A stretch of 64,000 bases of DNA from GCA-2748575 sp965222725 (GCA_965222725.1 OZ244969.1:3348001-3412000), one strand, 5' to 3'. Shown: positions 52,552-61,233, numbered from the stretch's first letter. Translations and numbers: made by a program. The notes: generated from the sequence alone by a model not told the origin.

Positions 52552-53895
52552 TTAAACCGGCAGGTTACGAATCAGCATGGATTGGTCGGGAATGTCTTCC
52601 ACCGGCATGGGGATATTCACGATATGCCCTGAGCCCGGCGCAATATCCATGCGCTCACCATTTTTGGCGTTTTCAATATGATTCAGCTTGAAAGGAACGT
52701 CACCTTTGGGGGTCATCAGCACAATGTCATCGCCCACGACAAAGCGGTTTTTCACCTCGATCTTCATGACCTGTTTGGCTTTATCCACTTCCAGAATTTC
52801 ACCCACAAACTGCTGAGTAACACTTTTGGAATGGCCGCTCTCATAATTCTGGTATTCCGCGGGCAGATGGCGGCGGTAAAAGCCTTCGGTGTAGCCGCGG
52901 TTGGCCAGGCCTTCCAGTTTGTCCATCAGCTCCATGTTAAAGCCGCGTCCGGCAATCGCATCGTCCAGGGCCTCACGATAAAGCTGCGCAGTACGCCCCA
53001 CGTAAAAATGGGATTTGGTGCGGCCTTCAATCTTGAATGAATCCACGCCCATCTCGTATAGCTTGTGCATATGCTGAATGGCGCGCAGGTCCTTTGAGTT
53101 CATAATGTAGGTGCCGTGCTCGTCTTCATAGGCGGGCATGTATTCGCCCGGGCGGCCTTCTTCCTGTAAAAGAAAGATCCGTTGCTCCACATCTTCCACC
53201 TGGCCGGGTTTTGCTTCCGGCTTCCACTGTTCAACCGGCGGGTTTACCGCAACGATATCGCCTTCGGGGGTTTCCTTGGCTTCGTGGGCCTGATATTTCC
53301 AGCGGCAGGAATTGGTGCAGGCGCCCTGATTGGAATCACGGTGAGTCATATAACCGGACAGCAGACAACGGCCGGAGTAGGCGATACAAAGCGCACCGTG
53401 CACGAACACTTCCAGTTCCATTTCCGGAACCCGTTGCTTGATCTCGCCAATCTCCTCAATGGACAGTTCACGGGACAGAATCACCCGGGACAATCCCTGC
53501 TGATGCCAGAATTTAACGGTGGCCCAGTTCACGGCATTGGCCTGCACAGACAGGTGAATTTCCTGGTCGGGCCAGTTTTCCCGAATCAACATGATAAGCC
53601 CGGGATCGGACATGATCAGTGCGTCGGGCTTCATGGCGATGATGGGCTCCATGTCCCGTACAAAGGAACGGATTTTATCGTTATGGGGGGACAGGTTGGT
53701 GGCCAGGTAAAACTGTTTGCCCTGCTGGTGCGCCAGGTTAATGGCTTTTTCCAGGTTTTCCAGTTTATTGAATTCATTATTGCGGACGCGCAGGCTGTAA
53801 CGCGGCTGACCGGCATAAACCGCATCTGCTCCATAGGCAAAAGCGAATTGCATACTTTTAATGGTTCCCGCAGGAGACAGCAGTTCAGGGGTCAT
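52552..53895 (-). CDS. trhP: tRNA 5-hydroxyuridine modification protein TrhP (peptidase U32 family, YegQ)
   Basis: A 447-residue U32-family protein close in length to E. coli YegQ/TrhP (453). It begins MTPELLSPAGTIKSMQFAFAYGADAVYAGQPRYSLRVRNNEF and carries the cysteine cluster CIAYSGRCLLSGYM...GACTNSCRW that binds iron-sulphur, plus a C-terminal beta-barrel domain (VGEILEVDKAKQVMKIEVKNRF). TrhP works with prephenate to hydroxylate uridine 34 of tRNA. It is unrelated to secretion, and on the opposite strand it interrupts the T6SS genes. Confidence 0.93.
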   Translation of the reverse strand: MTPELLSPAGTIKSMQFAFAYGADAVYAGQPRYSLRVRNNEFNKLENLEKAINLAHQQGKQFYLATNLSPHNDKIRSFVRDMEPIIAMKPDALIMSDPGLIMLIRENWPDQEIHLSVQANAVNWATVKFWHQQGLSRVILSRELSIEEIGEIKQRVPEMELEVFVHGALCIAYSGRCLLSGYMTHRDSNQGACTNSCRWKYQAHEAKETPEGDIVAVNPPVEQWKPEAKPGQVEDVEQRIFLLQEEGRPGEYMPAYEDEHGTYIMNSKDLRAIQHMHKLYEMGVDSFKIEGRTKSHFYVGRTAQLYREALDDAIAGRGFNMELMDKLEGLANRGYTEGFYRRHLPAEYQNYESGHSKSVTQQFVGEILEVDKAKQVMKIEVKNRFVVGDDIVLMTPKGDVPFKLNHIENAKNGERMDIAPGSGHIVNIPMPVEDIPDQSMLIRNLPV

Positions 53896-54151
53896 AGGAA
53901 TTCCTAGCTGGTTTTGGTGGTGCGTTGAATGAGTCAGGTTTTTCGCATGTGTGCAGAAAAACGGGCAGGTATTTTATAGCCGCAGAAACCGGGTTTCCAT
54001 GGTTTCGCGGATTATCTCACAAAAATGCCTGTTAAATCGGAGATTGCCCTTGGTAAAACTGGGGTTAATGGCGGGTTTTACCCGTTAAAAACACCTTTAA
54101 TAGCGCTCTGACCGGTAACTAGCGCGTTTGGTTGCACAGGCTTGCAATGAT

Positions 54152-54171
54152 TTGTGCGGAATCTTGCGCAG
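54152..54171 (+). promoter_or_regulatory. Shared T6SS tandem motif, copy 3 (upstream of hcp)
   Basis: TTGTGCGG, spacer AATC, TTGCGCAG. Same two octamers and spacing as before tagH and tssK, each octamer with one substitution. It lies 269 bases before the hcp ATG. Two further TTGCA-type elements sit 10 and 20 bases upstream. Confidence 0.6.
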
Positions 54172-54265
54172 TTGGTTGGTCCGGTTTCTGGTTTAGCAGG
54201 TTTCTATTTTTCAGTGGTGATAAAAAGCTTAATAAAAACAAATGGTTAAAGGTTTTTTGCAAAGT

Positions 54266-54281
54266 TGGCACATCTATCGCT
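54266..54281 (+). promoter_or_regulatory. Sigma-54-type promoter candidate for hcp
   Basis: TGGCAC, five bases, TCGCT gives the GG-N10-GC spacing of -24/-12 promoters with one mismatch to TTGCW. The predicted start would leave about 150 bases of leader before hcp. Several T6SS hcp operons are sigma-54 dependent (VasH in Vibrio), which makes it plausible. No enhancer-binding regulator gene is in the window. Confidence 0.4.
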
Positions 54282-54440
54282 ATAGGGTATGTGCCACGGA
54301 AGGAGCTTAAGCCTGGTGGCTGGGATGCCCCAACTTTCCCGTCAAACCTCACCGTTACCAATCTGATGGTGACTGCATTGGCGGAAAACAGTCGGGCTGA
54401 TTTTTGGAATTACACTCGTTAAGGAAAGAGGTGTTTTAGT

Positions 54441-54956
54441 ATGCCAACTCCCGCGTATATGACCATTGAAGGTCAACAGCAAGGTCTGATCACTGCTGGC
54501 AACTTTACTGAGCCCAGCGTTGGAAACATCTTCCAGGAAGGTCACGAAGACGAAATCCTGGTAGAAGCCTTCAAACACGATATCGTACTGCCCCGTGATC
54601 CGCAAAGCGGCCAGCCTACCGGCCAGCGTGTTCACCAGCCTATCGTGATCACCAAGGTTTTCGATAAGTGTTCTCCGCTGCTTTACAATTCACTGACCAG
54701 CGGTGAGCGTCTGACTCAGTGCAAAATCGACTGGTACCGTACTTCCGCTACCGGTACTCAGGAGCACTACTTCACCATCGAGTTGGAAGACGCCATCATC
54801 GTAGATATCAAGTCCTACATGCACAACTGTCAGGACCCGAATCTGGCGCACTTCACTCACCTGGAAGACGTCGCCTTTACTTACCGTAAAATTACCTGGA
54901 CTCACGAAGTGTCCGGTACTTCCGGTTACGACGACTGGCGTGTACTGCGCACCTAG
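54441..54956 (+). CDS. hcp: T6SS tube protein Hcp
   Basis: A 171-residue Hcp: PAYMTIEGQQQGLITAGN at the start, EDEILVEAFKHDIVLPRDPQSGQPTGQRVHQPIVITKVFDKCSP in the middle, and the ending HEVSGTSGYDDWRVLR. It polymerises as hexameric rings into the tube capped by VgrG. The very regular, favoured codon use suggests high expression. It has its own long promoter region and is monocistronic with a terminator. Confidence 0.96.
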   Translation: MPTPAYMTIEGQQQGLITAGNFTEPSVGNIFQEGHEDEILVEAFKHDIVLPRDPQSGQPTGQRVHQPIVITKVFDKCSPLLYNSLTSGERLTQCKIDWYRTSATGTQEHYFTIELEDAIIVDIKSYMHNCQDPNLAHFTHLEDVAFTYRKITWTHEVSGTSGYDDWRVLRT

Positions 54957-54987
54957 TATTTGCCTTTGGCAAAATCTGGATGCAAAC

Positions 54988-55018
54988 AAAAAGCCCACCG
55001 TTTTTGGTGGGCTTTTTT
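54988..55018 (+). terminator. Rho-independent terminator of hcp
   Basis: AAAAAGCCCACC pairs with GGTGGGCTTTTTT around loop GTTTTT. The central stem GCCCACC/GGTGGGC (54993-54999/55006-55012) is perfect and six T residues follow. The A-run on the left makes it usable from both strands. Confidence 0.92.
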
Positions 55019-55091
55019 GTGGGAGGGGCTTTTTTGTGAAGGAACGTTGTTGAAGATAGATGGGCGATACACGGGGGCAGAGGCTAACCCA

Positions 55092-55823
55092 TCAGAAGCA
55101 CGCCTTGATCTCTTTAACCGCCTGGTGGTAACGCTTGCCGTGCTCGCTTTCGTCATCATAGGAAGCCTGAATAATCCACCCCAAATGCAGCGGGGCTTCT
55201 TCCTGCATCTGATAGTTCCGGTTGTAGTTATCTTCCAGCACGTAACCCATGTTGTTGGCTTTGGAGCCTATGCGGTCGTCTTTATCCCAAAGGCCCGGCT
55301 TCGCTGCCGGTGTGCCTGCCAGCAGATCAATCACATAGTTGGGGGAATCTTTTTCCAGGTAGGCCAGGGCCCGCTTGTCATCGTATTCGATCACGGCAAA
55401 ACGGTGGGCACCACAATGGGCTGGAAACTGGTACGTACACTGGGTTAGTACGCCATCCGATTTGCCCCAGTAGCTGCGCTCATCCGTGCTGATACGGGTG
55501 CGGAACGGCTGGCAGTGGATTTGTGCGGTTCTGACGATTTTCTCGATCAGGCCGGCGTGGCCGTAGCGTACGACATGGTCCGGAGCGTCTGACGCCCCCT
55601 GCTTTGTCTGGCTGAGCCAGGAAGGGGATTCGTCCACTTCACTCAGTTTTTCGGTGACCGGCTTGCCTCGGGGGGCGCTGCCGCCAATGGAGCGGTAGCT
55701 GTCGTCATCCAGCACGGTATTGGTGGCGCAGCCCGCAAGGCAGCTGCCAGCGAGCATGCCTGGCAGTATCAGGCGCCGAATAATGTGCTGTCCGGGCACG
55801 GCCGGTTTGTCTGGTTTTTTCAT
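55092..55823 (-). CDS. Hypothetical lipoprotein between hcp and vgrG
   Basis: A 243-residue predicted lipoprotein (SCLAGC, C about 32). The mature part has several cysteines in QIHCQPFRTR, LTQCTYQFPAHCGAHRF and the C-terminal IKACF, so disulphides are likely. HVVRYGHAGLIEKIV and PLHLGWIIQASYDD look like structured periplasmic segments. I do not recognise a family. It sits on the opposite strand inside the hcp-vgrG interval, so a T6SS-related envelope role is possible but unproven. Confidence 0.75.
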   Translation of the reverse strand: MKKPDKPAVPGQHIIRRLILPGMLAGSCLAGCATNTVLDDDSYRSIGGSAPRGKPVTEKLSEVDESPSWLSQTKQGASDAPDHVVRYGHAGLIEKIVRTAQIHCQPFRTRISTDERSYWGKSDGVLTQCTYQFPAHCGAHRFAVIEYDDKRALAYLEKDSPNYVIDLLAGTPAAKPGLWDKDDRIGSKANNMGYVLEDNYNRNYQMQEEAPLHLGWIIQASYDDESEHGKRYHQAVKEIKACF

Positions 55824-56025
55824 GGCTAGGTCCGTCGCCCTGTTTTCTGACTCTCTCTGGAAGCGCCTTTAAGCTGCTTTGGGTTAGTTTGCCTGTTGCC
55901 GGTTGTACCACCGGAGCCGGGCATATAGTGAGAAAGACATTTTCCAGTTAAAAAAAGTGCCTTCTTTGTGGCGGTATTGTCTTCATGTAAGGAGTTTTTC
56001 AGCCAACCGACCTTCAGGATCCACC

Positions 56026-59000
56026 ATGACAGTGCCAGCCAACGTGACACGCTTTCTGTTTGAACTTATTGGTGAAAATGAATCTTTGCGCGTGGTCGAG
56101 TTTGCGGTCAAGGAAGGCATCTCCAGGCCTTTCCTGCTGGAGCTGGTGGTGGCGGCGGAAAACGATAATATCGATATTGCCGGCTGGATCGGCAAAGCCG
56201 GCGTGCTCACTCTGTTTCATACCCGGCATCCCCGGGTGTTCCATGGTGAACTGGTCAGCGCCGAGCAGCTGGAATCTGGGCGGCGTTTTACCCGTTACAG
56301 GCTTGTCCTGGCGCCGAAATTTCATCTGTTAAGCTATCGCAGTAGCTGCCGGATTTTTCAGTCCCTGTCCGTTCCCCAGATCATCGAACAACTTTTTGAT
56401 GAAGCCCGCATTGAAGGCAATGATTATCGGCTGGACCTGAAACGCAGTTACCCGGCCCGCGATTACTGTGTGCAATACCAGGAAAGCGAGTTTCACTTTC
56501 TGTCGCGTCTGATGGAAGAAGAGGGGATTTTCTATTTCTTTGAACATCGGCTGGATCGCCATGTGATGGTGATCAGTGATGCCAATTCGGTGTTCGGCCC
56601 CGTAGCCCACCTTGACCAGCTTAATTACCACCCCAAAGGCAGCATGCGGCCTGATCATGAAACCATATATCAGTTCGAATCGTATTTCAGGGTGGCCTCC
56701 GGTCAGGTCACCTTGAGTGATTACAATTTTGAGAAGCCCAACCTGACACTGCGTCAGGATGCCAGCCATCGGCAAAAGCAGAATCTTGAAGTGTATCAAT
56801 ACCCCGGCCGGTTTCTGGAGCCTGGTGAAGGCGAGCGCTACACAACACTCAATCTGGAATCCCATCAGGCCGGTGTTGAACGCTATCCTGGGGTTAGTGA
56901 CAGTCAGTGGCTGGCCGCGGGGTATCTTTTCCAGCTCAATGAGCATCCGCGCCAGGAGTATAATCAGGAATATCTGCTGGTGACCGCCAGCCACCAGGGC
57001 AAACAGCCCCAATCGCTGGAGGAAGGGGCAACCAACGAAGGCTCCTCATACCTTTGTGAGTTTGAAGCCATGCCCGCCAAGGTGGTCTTTCGTCCACCTA
57101 TGACACATAAAAAACAGTGTGTGGAAGGGGTGCAGACTGCCTTTGTCACCGGGCCAGTCGGTGAGGAGATTTACACTGATCAGTACGGCCGGATAAAGGT
57201 TCAGTTCCACTGGGATCGGGAAGGCCAGTACAACGAAAACGCCTCTTGCTGGGTGCGGGTCAGCCAGGGGTGGACCGGCAAGGAGTGGGGTGCCATGGCT
57301 CTGCCAAGAGTAGGGCAGGAAGTGATTGTGCACTTTCTGGATGGTGACCCGGATCGACCGATAGTGACTGGTAGCCTTTATCATTCTGTGAACAAAACGC
57401 CCTATGAACTCCCTGGCCAGAAAACACGAACCACCTTTAAATCCCAATCCTATCCCGGTGGCGGCGGTTACAACGAACTGCGGATTGACGACAAAAAAGG
57501 CAGTGAGCAGATCTATGTCCATGCAGAAAAGGACGTGGATATATACGTAAAAAATGATCAGAAAGAATTGGCAGATGCCAACCGGCACCTGACAGTGGAA
57601 AAGAGCCGGTTTCTGGAAACCAAGGGGGATGAGCATCTCACCGTTGGTAAGAACTGGAACCAGAAAGTTGGCAAGACCCTGTCGCAAACCATAGGCAAGG
57701 ATCATCAGTTAAAAGTATCCGGTTCCATGATGGCTCAGGCCGGACGCGAAATGCATTTAAAAGCCGGTACCCAGATTGTGATCCAAAGCGGTACACAGCT
57801 CACCCTTAAAGGGGGTGCCGGACTGGTGGCGCTGGATCCCTCCGGGGTGACTATTCAGGGGCCAATGGTACGTATCAACAGCGGTGGTTCTGCCGGCAGC
57901 GCCACAAGCGCTTCGCCAACGGCTCCGCAAAAGCCTACCACGCCGGAAACCGGCGAGGCGGGAAAAACCGTCAAACCCAAAACGGGTGATGCTGCACACA
58001 AGGCAGACAAGGTCGGCTTTGAAAGCGGCACTGCAGGCGAGGCAATGTTGGATGAGGCTCCAATAGCTGCAACTACCAACCGGGCGATTAAACCGGATCC
58101 GGAAATCAGTAGTCCGCAGGAACTGGAAGAATTGACCGTCAGCTGCACCGACGCAGATGGCAGCGGTGCCGCCGGAATGCATTATCTGGTTAAACTGCCG
58201 GATGGCAGTACCCGTGGTGGAAAGCTGGATAAGACAGGCACGGCACTGATAAAAAGCCTGCCACCCGGAGCAGTGGAAGTCGAGCTGGGCGAAGCCCCTG
58301 ATGAGCGGGAAATCAAACAAACCCGGGAAAAAATCCAGAAGGCGCTGAACAGCATCGTAGCCGAGGAAGAACAGGAAGCTGCCCGGATTGAAGCCGAACT
58401 GAGCCAGAAAGGCTTCTTCGGCCAGGCTCTGGAGTATGAAATGGCCAAGGCCCGCGGTGGCGCCAAGGCCATCTGGGGCATCATCACCGGATTAAAAGAA
58501 TTGTCAGACCTTGGCAATCCCCAGGTCCACCTGACCAATGCCCTGAAATCCGCCTGGGCCGCCTACAAATACAGTGATGAGCAACCCTTCCTGGACAGCT
58601 TTGCCCAGAACATGACGGACGCCCAGTTCGCTGAACTGGCCGACGTGATTGGATTTGATCCCCGCACCATCACCAAAGAGCAGCTTGCAGACGCTCAGGC
58701 GTTGGCAAATTTTGTATGGGAAGACGCTGAAACCAGGGACATACTGGTCAGCTTTGCCAAAGACTATATCGGCGCACAACACAGTCTGGAGCTGGCCGAA
58801 AGCGGTGCCAGCATGGCCACCGAAGTCGCCCTGGACGTTCTGATCACGGCATTGACCCTGGGGGCCGGCGCGACCATTGTGGTGGCCAGCAAACTGCGCC
58901 ACCTGAACAAATTCAAGCAAATAGGCTTGCTGATCAAAAAATTGGCCAAGGCCATCAAGAAGAAAGCATCGTTCAAGCGTAAATCCGGCCAGACGGGTGG

Positions 59001-59712
59001 CCGTGTTGATGCTAAGCAGAGAAAGCCGGATAATCAGACACCAGAGGGGGAAGATGTCGAATCGCAGCGAAATGCCGATACGCGAGCGCAAGATACAGTC
59101 TCAGATGATTTCTCCAAATTTGTAGATGATCTAAATTCCTCCGTGCAGGTTAGAAAGGACGAACTCATATCCTCTAAGACCAAAGGAGAGCTTAAAGCGC
59201 TTGCAGCGACTTCTAAATCAGGTATCGCTGATTTGGGAATTACAAGCAGCAAACCATATGAAAATATTACCGGGTTTGGATTCAAAAAGAATAGTCCGGA
59301 TATCCCAGGTGTAGTACGTGATCCTGAATCAGGAACTTTCATTATTTCAGATAAGACTGCGTACCTTGATCTTGTTCGTGACCAGTATAATGCGGCTGGG
59401 AATCCGCTTCACCCATACACTGAGAAGTTGATCATGAACCATTTGGATGAAGTTGGCTCTCGGCCTGGAGGTGAATTCGAGTTCCAGGCTGGGTTGCCTG
59501 GTTTCCATGCCGAGGTCCAATCTTTCAATGATGTGATTAGTCAGTTGCCGAAGGATACTGACTTCGATACATTTGACTTGAGCAGGGTGCAAGTGTCTAC
59601 CTATAAAGTGGCTCCTTCGAAAGGGCAGGGACAAGCTTTCCATGCCTGTACCAATTGTTCTGGTATATTGCATTCACCTATAAACATATTGACGGGTAGA
59701 AAAGAACCATGA
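56026..59712 (+). CDS. vgrG: Evolved VgrG spike with C-terminal deaminase-like toxin domain
   Basis: A 1228-residue T6SS spike. Residues 1-618 are the standard VgrG core: the gp27-like part (FHFLSRLMEEEGIFYFFEHR), the OB-fold with WVRVSQGWTGKEWGAMALPRVGQEVIV, and the gp5 needle (QIVIQSGTQLTLKGG). Then come a Pro/Thr linker, a transthyretin-like module (about 703-755), a helical region with a hydrophobic segment (about 935-957), and a C-terminal domain (about 1035-1228). That domain has HAE (H1161, E1163) and CTNC (C1208, C1211), the zinc/proton-shuttle motifs of the nucleic-acid deaminase toxin superfamily, YwqJ type. The 3' end is more A/T-rich than the rest. Start at 56026 after AGGA. Confidence 0.93.
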   Translation: MTVPANVTRFLFELIGENESLRVVEFAVKEGISRPFLLELVVAAENDNIDIAGWIGKAGVLTLFHTRHPRVFHGELVSAEQLESGRRFTRYRLVLAPKFHLLSYRSSCRIFQSLSVPQIIEQLFDEARIEGNDYRLDLKRSYPARDYCVQYQESEFHFLSRLMEEEGIFYFFEHRLDRHVMVISDANSVFGPVAHLDQLNYHPKGSMRPDHETIYQFESYFRVASGQVTLSDYNFEKPNLTLRQDASHRQKQNLEVYQYPGRFLEPGEGERYTTLNLESHQAGVERYPGVSDSQWLAAGYLFQLNEHPRQEYNQEYLLVTASHQGKQPQSLEEGATNEGSSYLCEFEAMPAKVVFRPPMTHKKQCVEGVQTAFVTGPVGEEIYTDQYGRIKVQFHWDREGQYNENASCWVRVSQGWTGKEWGAMALPRVGQEVIVHFLDGDPDRPIVTGSLYHSVNKTPYELPGQKTRTTFKSQSYPGGGGYNELRIDDKKGSEQIYVHAEKDVDIYVKNDQKELADANRHLTVEKSRFLETKGDEHLTVGKNWNQKVGKTLSQTIGKDHQLKVSGSMMAQAGREMHLKAGTQIVIQSGTQLTLKGGAGLVALDPSGVTIQGPMVRINSGGSAGSATSASPTAPQKPTTPETGEAGKTVKPKTGDAAHKADKVGFESGTAGEAMLDEAPIAATTNRAIKPDPEISSPQELEELTVSCTDADGSGAAGMHYLVKLPDGSTRGGKLDKTGTALIKSLPPGAVEVELGEAPDEREIKQTREKIQKALNSIVAEEEQEAARIEAELSQKGFFGQALEYEMAKARGGAKAIWGIITGLKELSDLGNPQVHLTNALKSAWAAYKYSDEQPFLDSFAQNMTDAQFAELADVIGFDPRTITKEQLADAQALANFVWEDAETRDILVSFAKDYIGAQHSLELAESGASMATEVALDVLITALTLGAGATIVVASKLRHLNKFKQIGLLIKKLAKAIKKKASFKRKSGQTGGRVDAKQRKPDNQTPEGEDVESQRNADTRAQDTVSDDFSKFVDDLNSSVQVRKDELISSKTKGELKALAATSKSGIADLGITSSKPYENITGFGFKKNSPDIPGVVRDPESGTFIISDKTAYLDLVRDQYNAAGNPLHPYTEKLIMNHLDEVGSRPGGEFEFQAGLPGFHAEVQSFNDVISQLPKDTDFDTFDLSRVQVSTYKVAPSKGQGQAFHACTNCSGILHSPINILTGRKEP

Positions 59713-60563
59713 AGAGGGTCAGAAAAAATTCGTTAGAGTTTCGCGGCGATAGCTATTATTTCAAAGATGAACTATACACTGGTTTTGTTTACACAGTTAT
59801 TGGCGCAGTGGTAGAAAACATTTTTTATGTTGAAAAAGGTATTATCTCGGATAAACCGAATGACGTGTTTGGGTTTGAGAAATACAGTACATCAATTGAC
59901 GCCTCTCATATGGAGGAAGAGCTGGAGGTGGAGCCCTTCTTATACGAAGGAGGAAAATTTACCGGGGTTGCATACGACTTTGAAAATGAGTTTTGTGTCG
60001 GAGCAATGGTGTTTGCCGACGGCTATCTCGTGAAGGAAGTAGGTTGGCTAAAATCAGGAATTCTCGGTTTTTATGAAAGGTTTGCTGAGGGGGTGGGGGA
60101 GTTTGCTACCTGGAACGAAAATGGAGCCCGAAACAATTATAAGCTTTCTGGGTTGAGATCATTTCGTCTTGAAGCAGATTTTACCGCCCAAAATGAAATG
60201 AGACGGTTGAGTGTCTTCGGGCCTTTTTCAGAAAATCTATCTGCCTCGCTTCCCAAGGCGCTGTTTCCGGTGGTTGAGAGCTTAGAGCAGTTAAGAGAGA
60301 TAAAGTTGTCAGATAGCCTGTATTTGTCAGGTGATGGTGTTGATAGTGAAGTGTTTAGTGCCTTGCTAGGTTCAATTCATTTTGAAAAAGTAAAATCGCT
60401 GCATGTGTCAAATTCGTCATTGAGCGGAAAATGTATATCTGATCTAAAAACAATGGAAAATATCAAGGAGCTTATACTTGATGATGATCGTGAAGAAGTT
60501 TCTATTGCCATTGGCGAGTTTAGGAGGGAGAGGCCTGATTGTGTTGTACAGCTTAACCAGTAA
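59709..60563 (+). CDS. Candidate immunity protein for the VgrG toxin domain
   Basis: A 284-residue cytoplasmic-looking protein without a signal peptide, whose ATG overlaps the vgrG stop by four bases. Residues 16-30 (YYFKDELYTGFVYTV) and 77-90 (FLYEGGKFTGVAYD) are MORN/YwqK-like segments; in Bacillus subtilis the antitoxin paired with YwqJ is the MORN-type YwqK. The C-terminal third is leucine-rich-repeat-like (LREIKLSDSLYLSG; VKSLHVSNSSLSG; IKELILDDD). Base composition is A/T-rich like the toxin tail. The role is inferred from position and these segments. Confidence 0.75.
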   Translation: MKRVRKNSLEFRGDSYYFKDELYTGFVYTVIGAVVENIFYVEKGIISDKPNDVFGFEKYSTSIDASHMEEELEVEPFLYEGGKFTGVAYDFENEFCVGAMVFADGYLVKEVGWLKSGILGFYERFAEGVGEFATWNENGARNNYKLSGLRSFRLEADFTAQNEMRRLSVFGPFSENLSASLPKALFPVVESLEQLREIKLSDSLYLSGDGVDSEVFSALLGSIHFEKVKSLHVSNSSLSGKCISDLKTMENIKELILDDDREEVSIAIGEFRRERPDCVVQLNQ

Positions 60564-61233
60564 GGCTTTTTAGTCTTTCGCGTACCGCCTGATCAGCCAG
60601 CCGTGTAGTTTCCGGTAACCGGTACTTGGGTGAAAGCTTCAATACCCAATCACAGGCCGTTTCCAGTGTAATGCGATGGCCGATAGAAACGTAAATCGGA
60701 TTTACTCCATCCTGCGTTCTTAATAGATTTCCGACCACTTCCATATTTTCGATAAGTGGAGAAAATTCACCCCGCTTTTCTCCTGGTGTGTCAGCATCAC
60801 CGATTAATCGCGTTTTACCACAACCGATCGCCGGCACGTCAAATATAACACCAAGGTGGCAGGCTAACCCGAACCTTCGGGGGTGAGCATATCCCTGGCC
60901 ATCACAAACAACAAGATCCGGTATATTTTCAAGCTTATCGAATGCCTTGATTAATGAAGGGAGCTCTCTGAAAGAAAAAAGCCCCGGAATATAGGGAAAC
61001 CGGCAAGTATCAACGGTCACTACCTGCTCAACCGCTTCGAGTGTTTTGCTGTCAAGGATAACCACCGCTGCCACTAGTTTGTCGCTTTCCATTGAATAGG
61101 CCACGTCCACTCCCGCGACCAGATTCACCTCCGCCAGTCTGTCTTCTTTGATAACTTTTGCGGACAGTGTTTTTTGCAGATGAAGAGCTTCAGCTTCACT
61201 GATGTTCCATGGGTGTTTTATAACGGGTTGCAT
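60553..61233 (-). CDS. nfi: Endonuclease V
   Basis: A 226-residue deoxyinosine-specific endonuclease. Motifs are VAGVDVAY (metal aspartate), FPYIPGLFSFRELP (the wedge and the catalytic region) and VCDGQGYAHPRRFGLACHLG. It cuts DNA near deaminated bases such as hypoxanthine. It converges on the immunity gene and overlaps it by 11 bases. A repair enzyme for deaminated DNA next to a deaminase toxin is notable but may be coincidence. Confidence 0.96.
   Translation of the reverse strand: MQPVIKHPWNISEAEALHLQKTLSAKVIKEDRLAEVNLVAGVDVAYSMESDKLVAAVVILDSKTLEAVEQVVTVDTCRFPYIPGLFSFRELPSLIKAFDKLENIPDLVVCDGQGYAHPRRFGLACHLGVIFDVPAIGCGKTRLIGDADTPGEKRGEFSPLIENMEVVGNLLRTQDGVNPIYVSIGHRITLETACDWVLKLSPKYRLPETTRLADQAVRERLKSLTG

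Larger units (their letters stand above)
53896..54440. other. Long upstream region of hcp
   Basis: 545 bases between divergent trhP and hcp. It contains the third tandem T6SS motif (54152-54171), preceded by related TTGCACAG (54132-54139) and TTGCAATG (54142-54149), and a sigma-54-like pair (54266-54281). Together these make it look like a long regulated promoter. The plus-strand open frame through 54132-54422 has no recognisable product. Confidence 0.65.

Noticed and set aside
52552..53895. U32 protease as a T6SS effector or processing enzyme
   Set aside because: Length and cysteine cluster match TrhP, a tRNA-modification protein; it is only a neighbour.
54132..54422. 96-codon plus-strand frame upstream of hcp
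   Set aside because: Non-ATG start, no recognisable product, and it runs across the T6SS tandem motif and the sigma-54-like pair.
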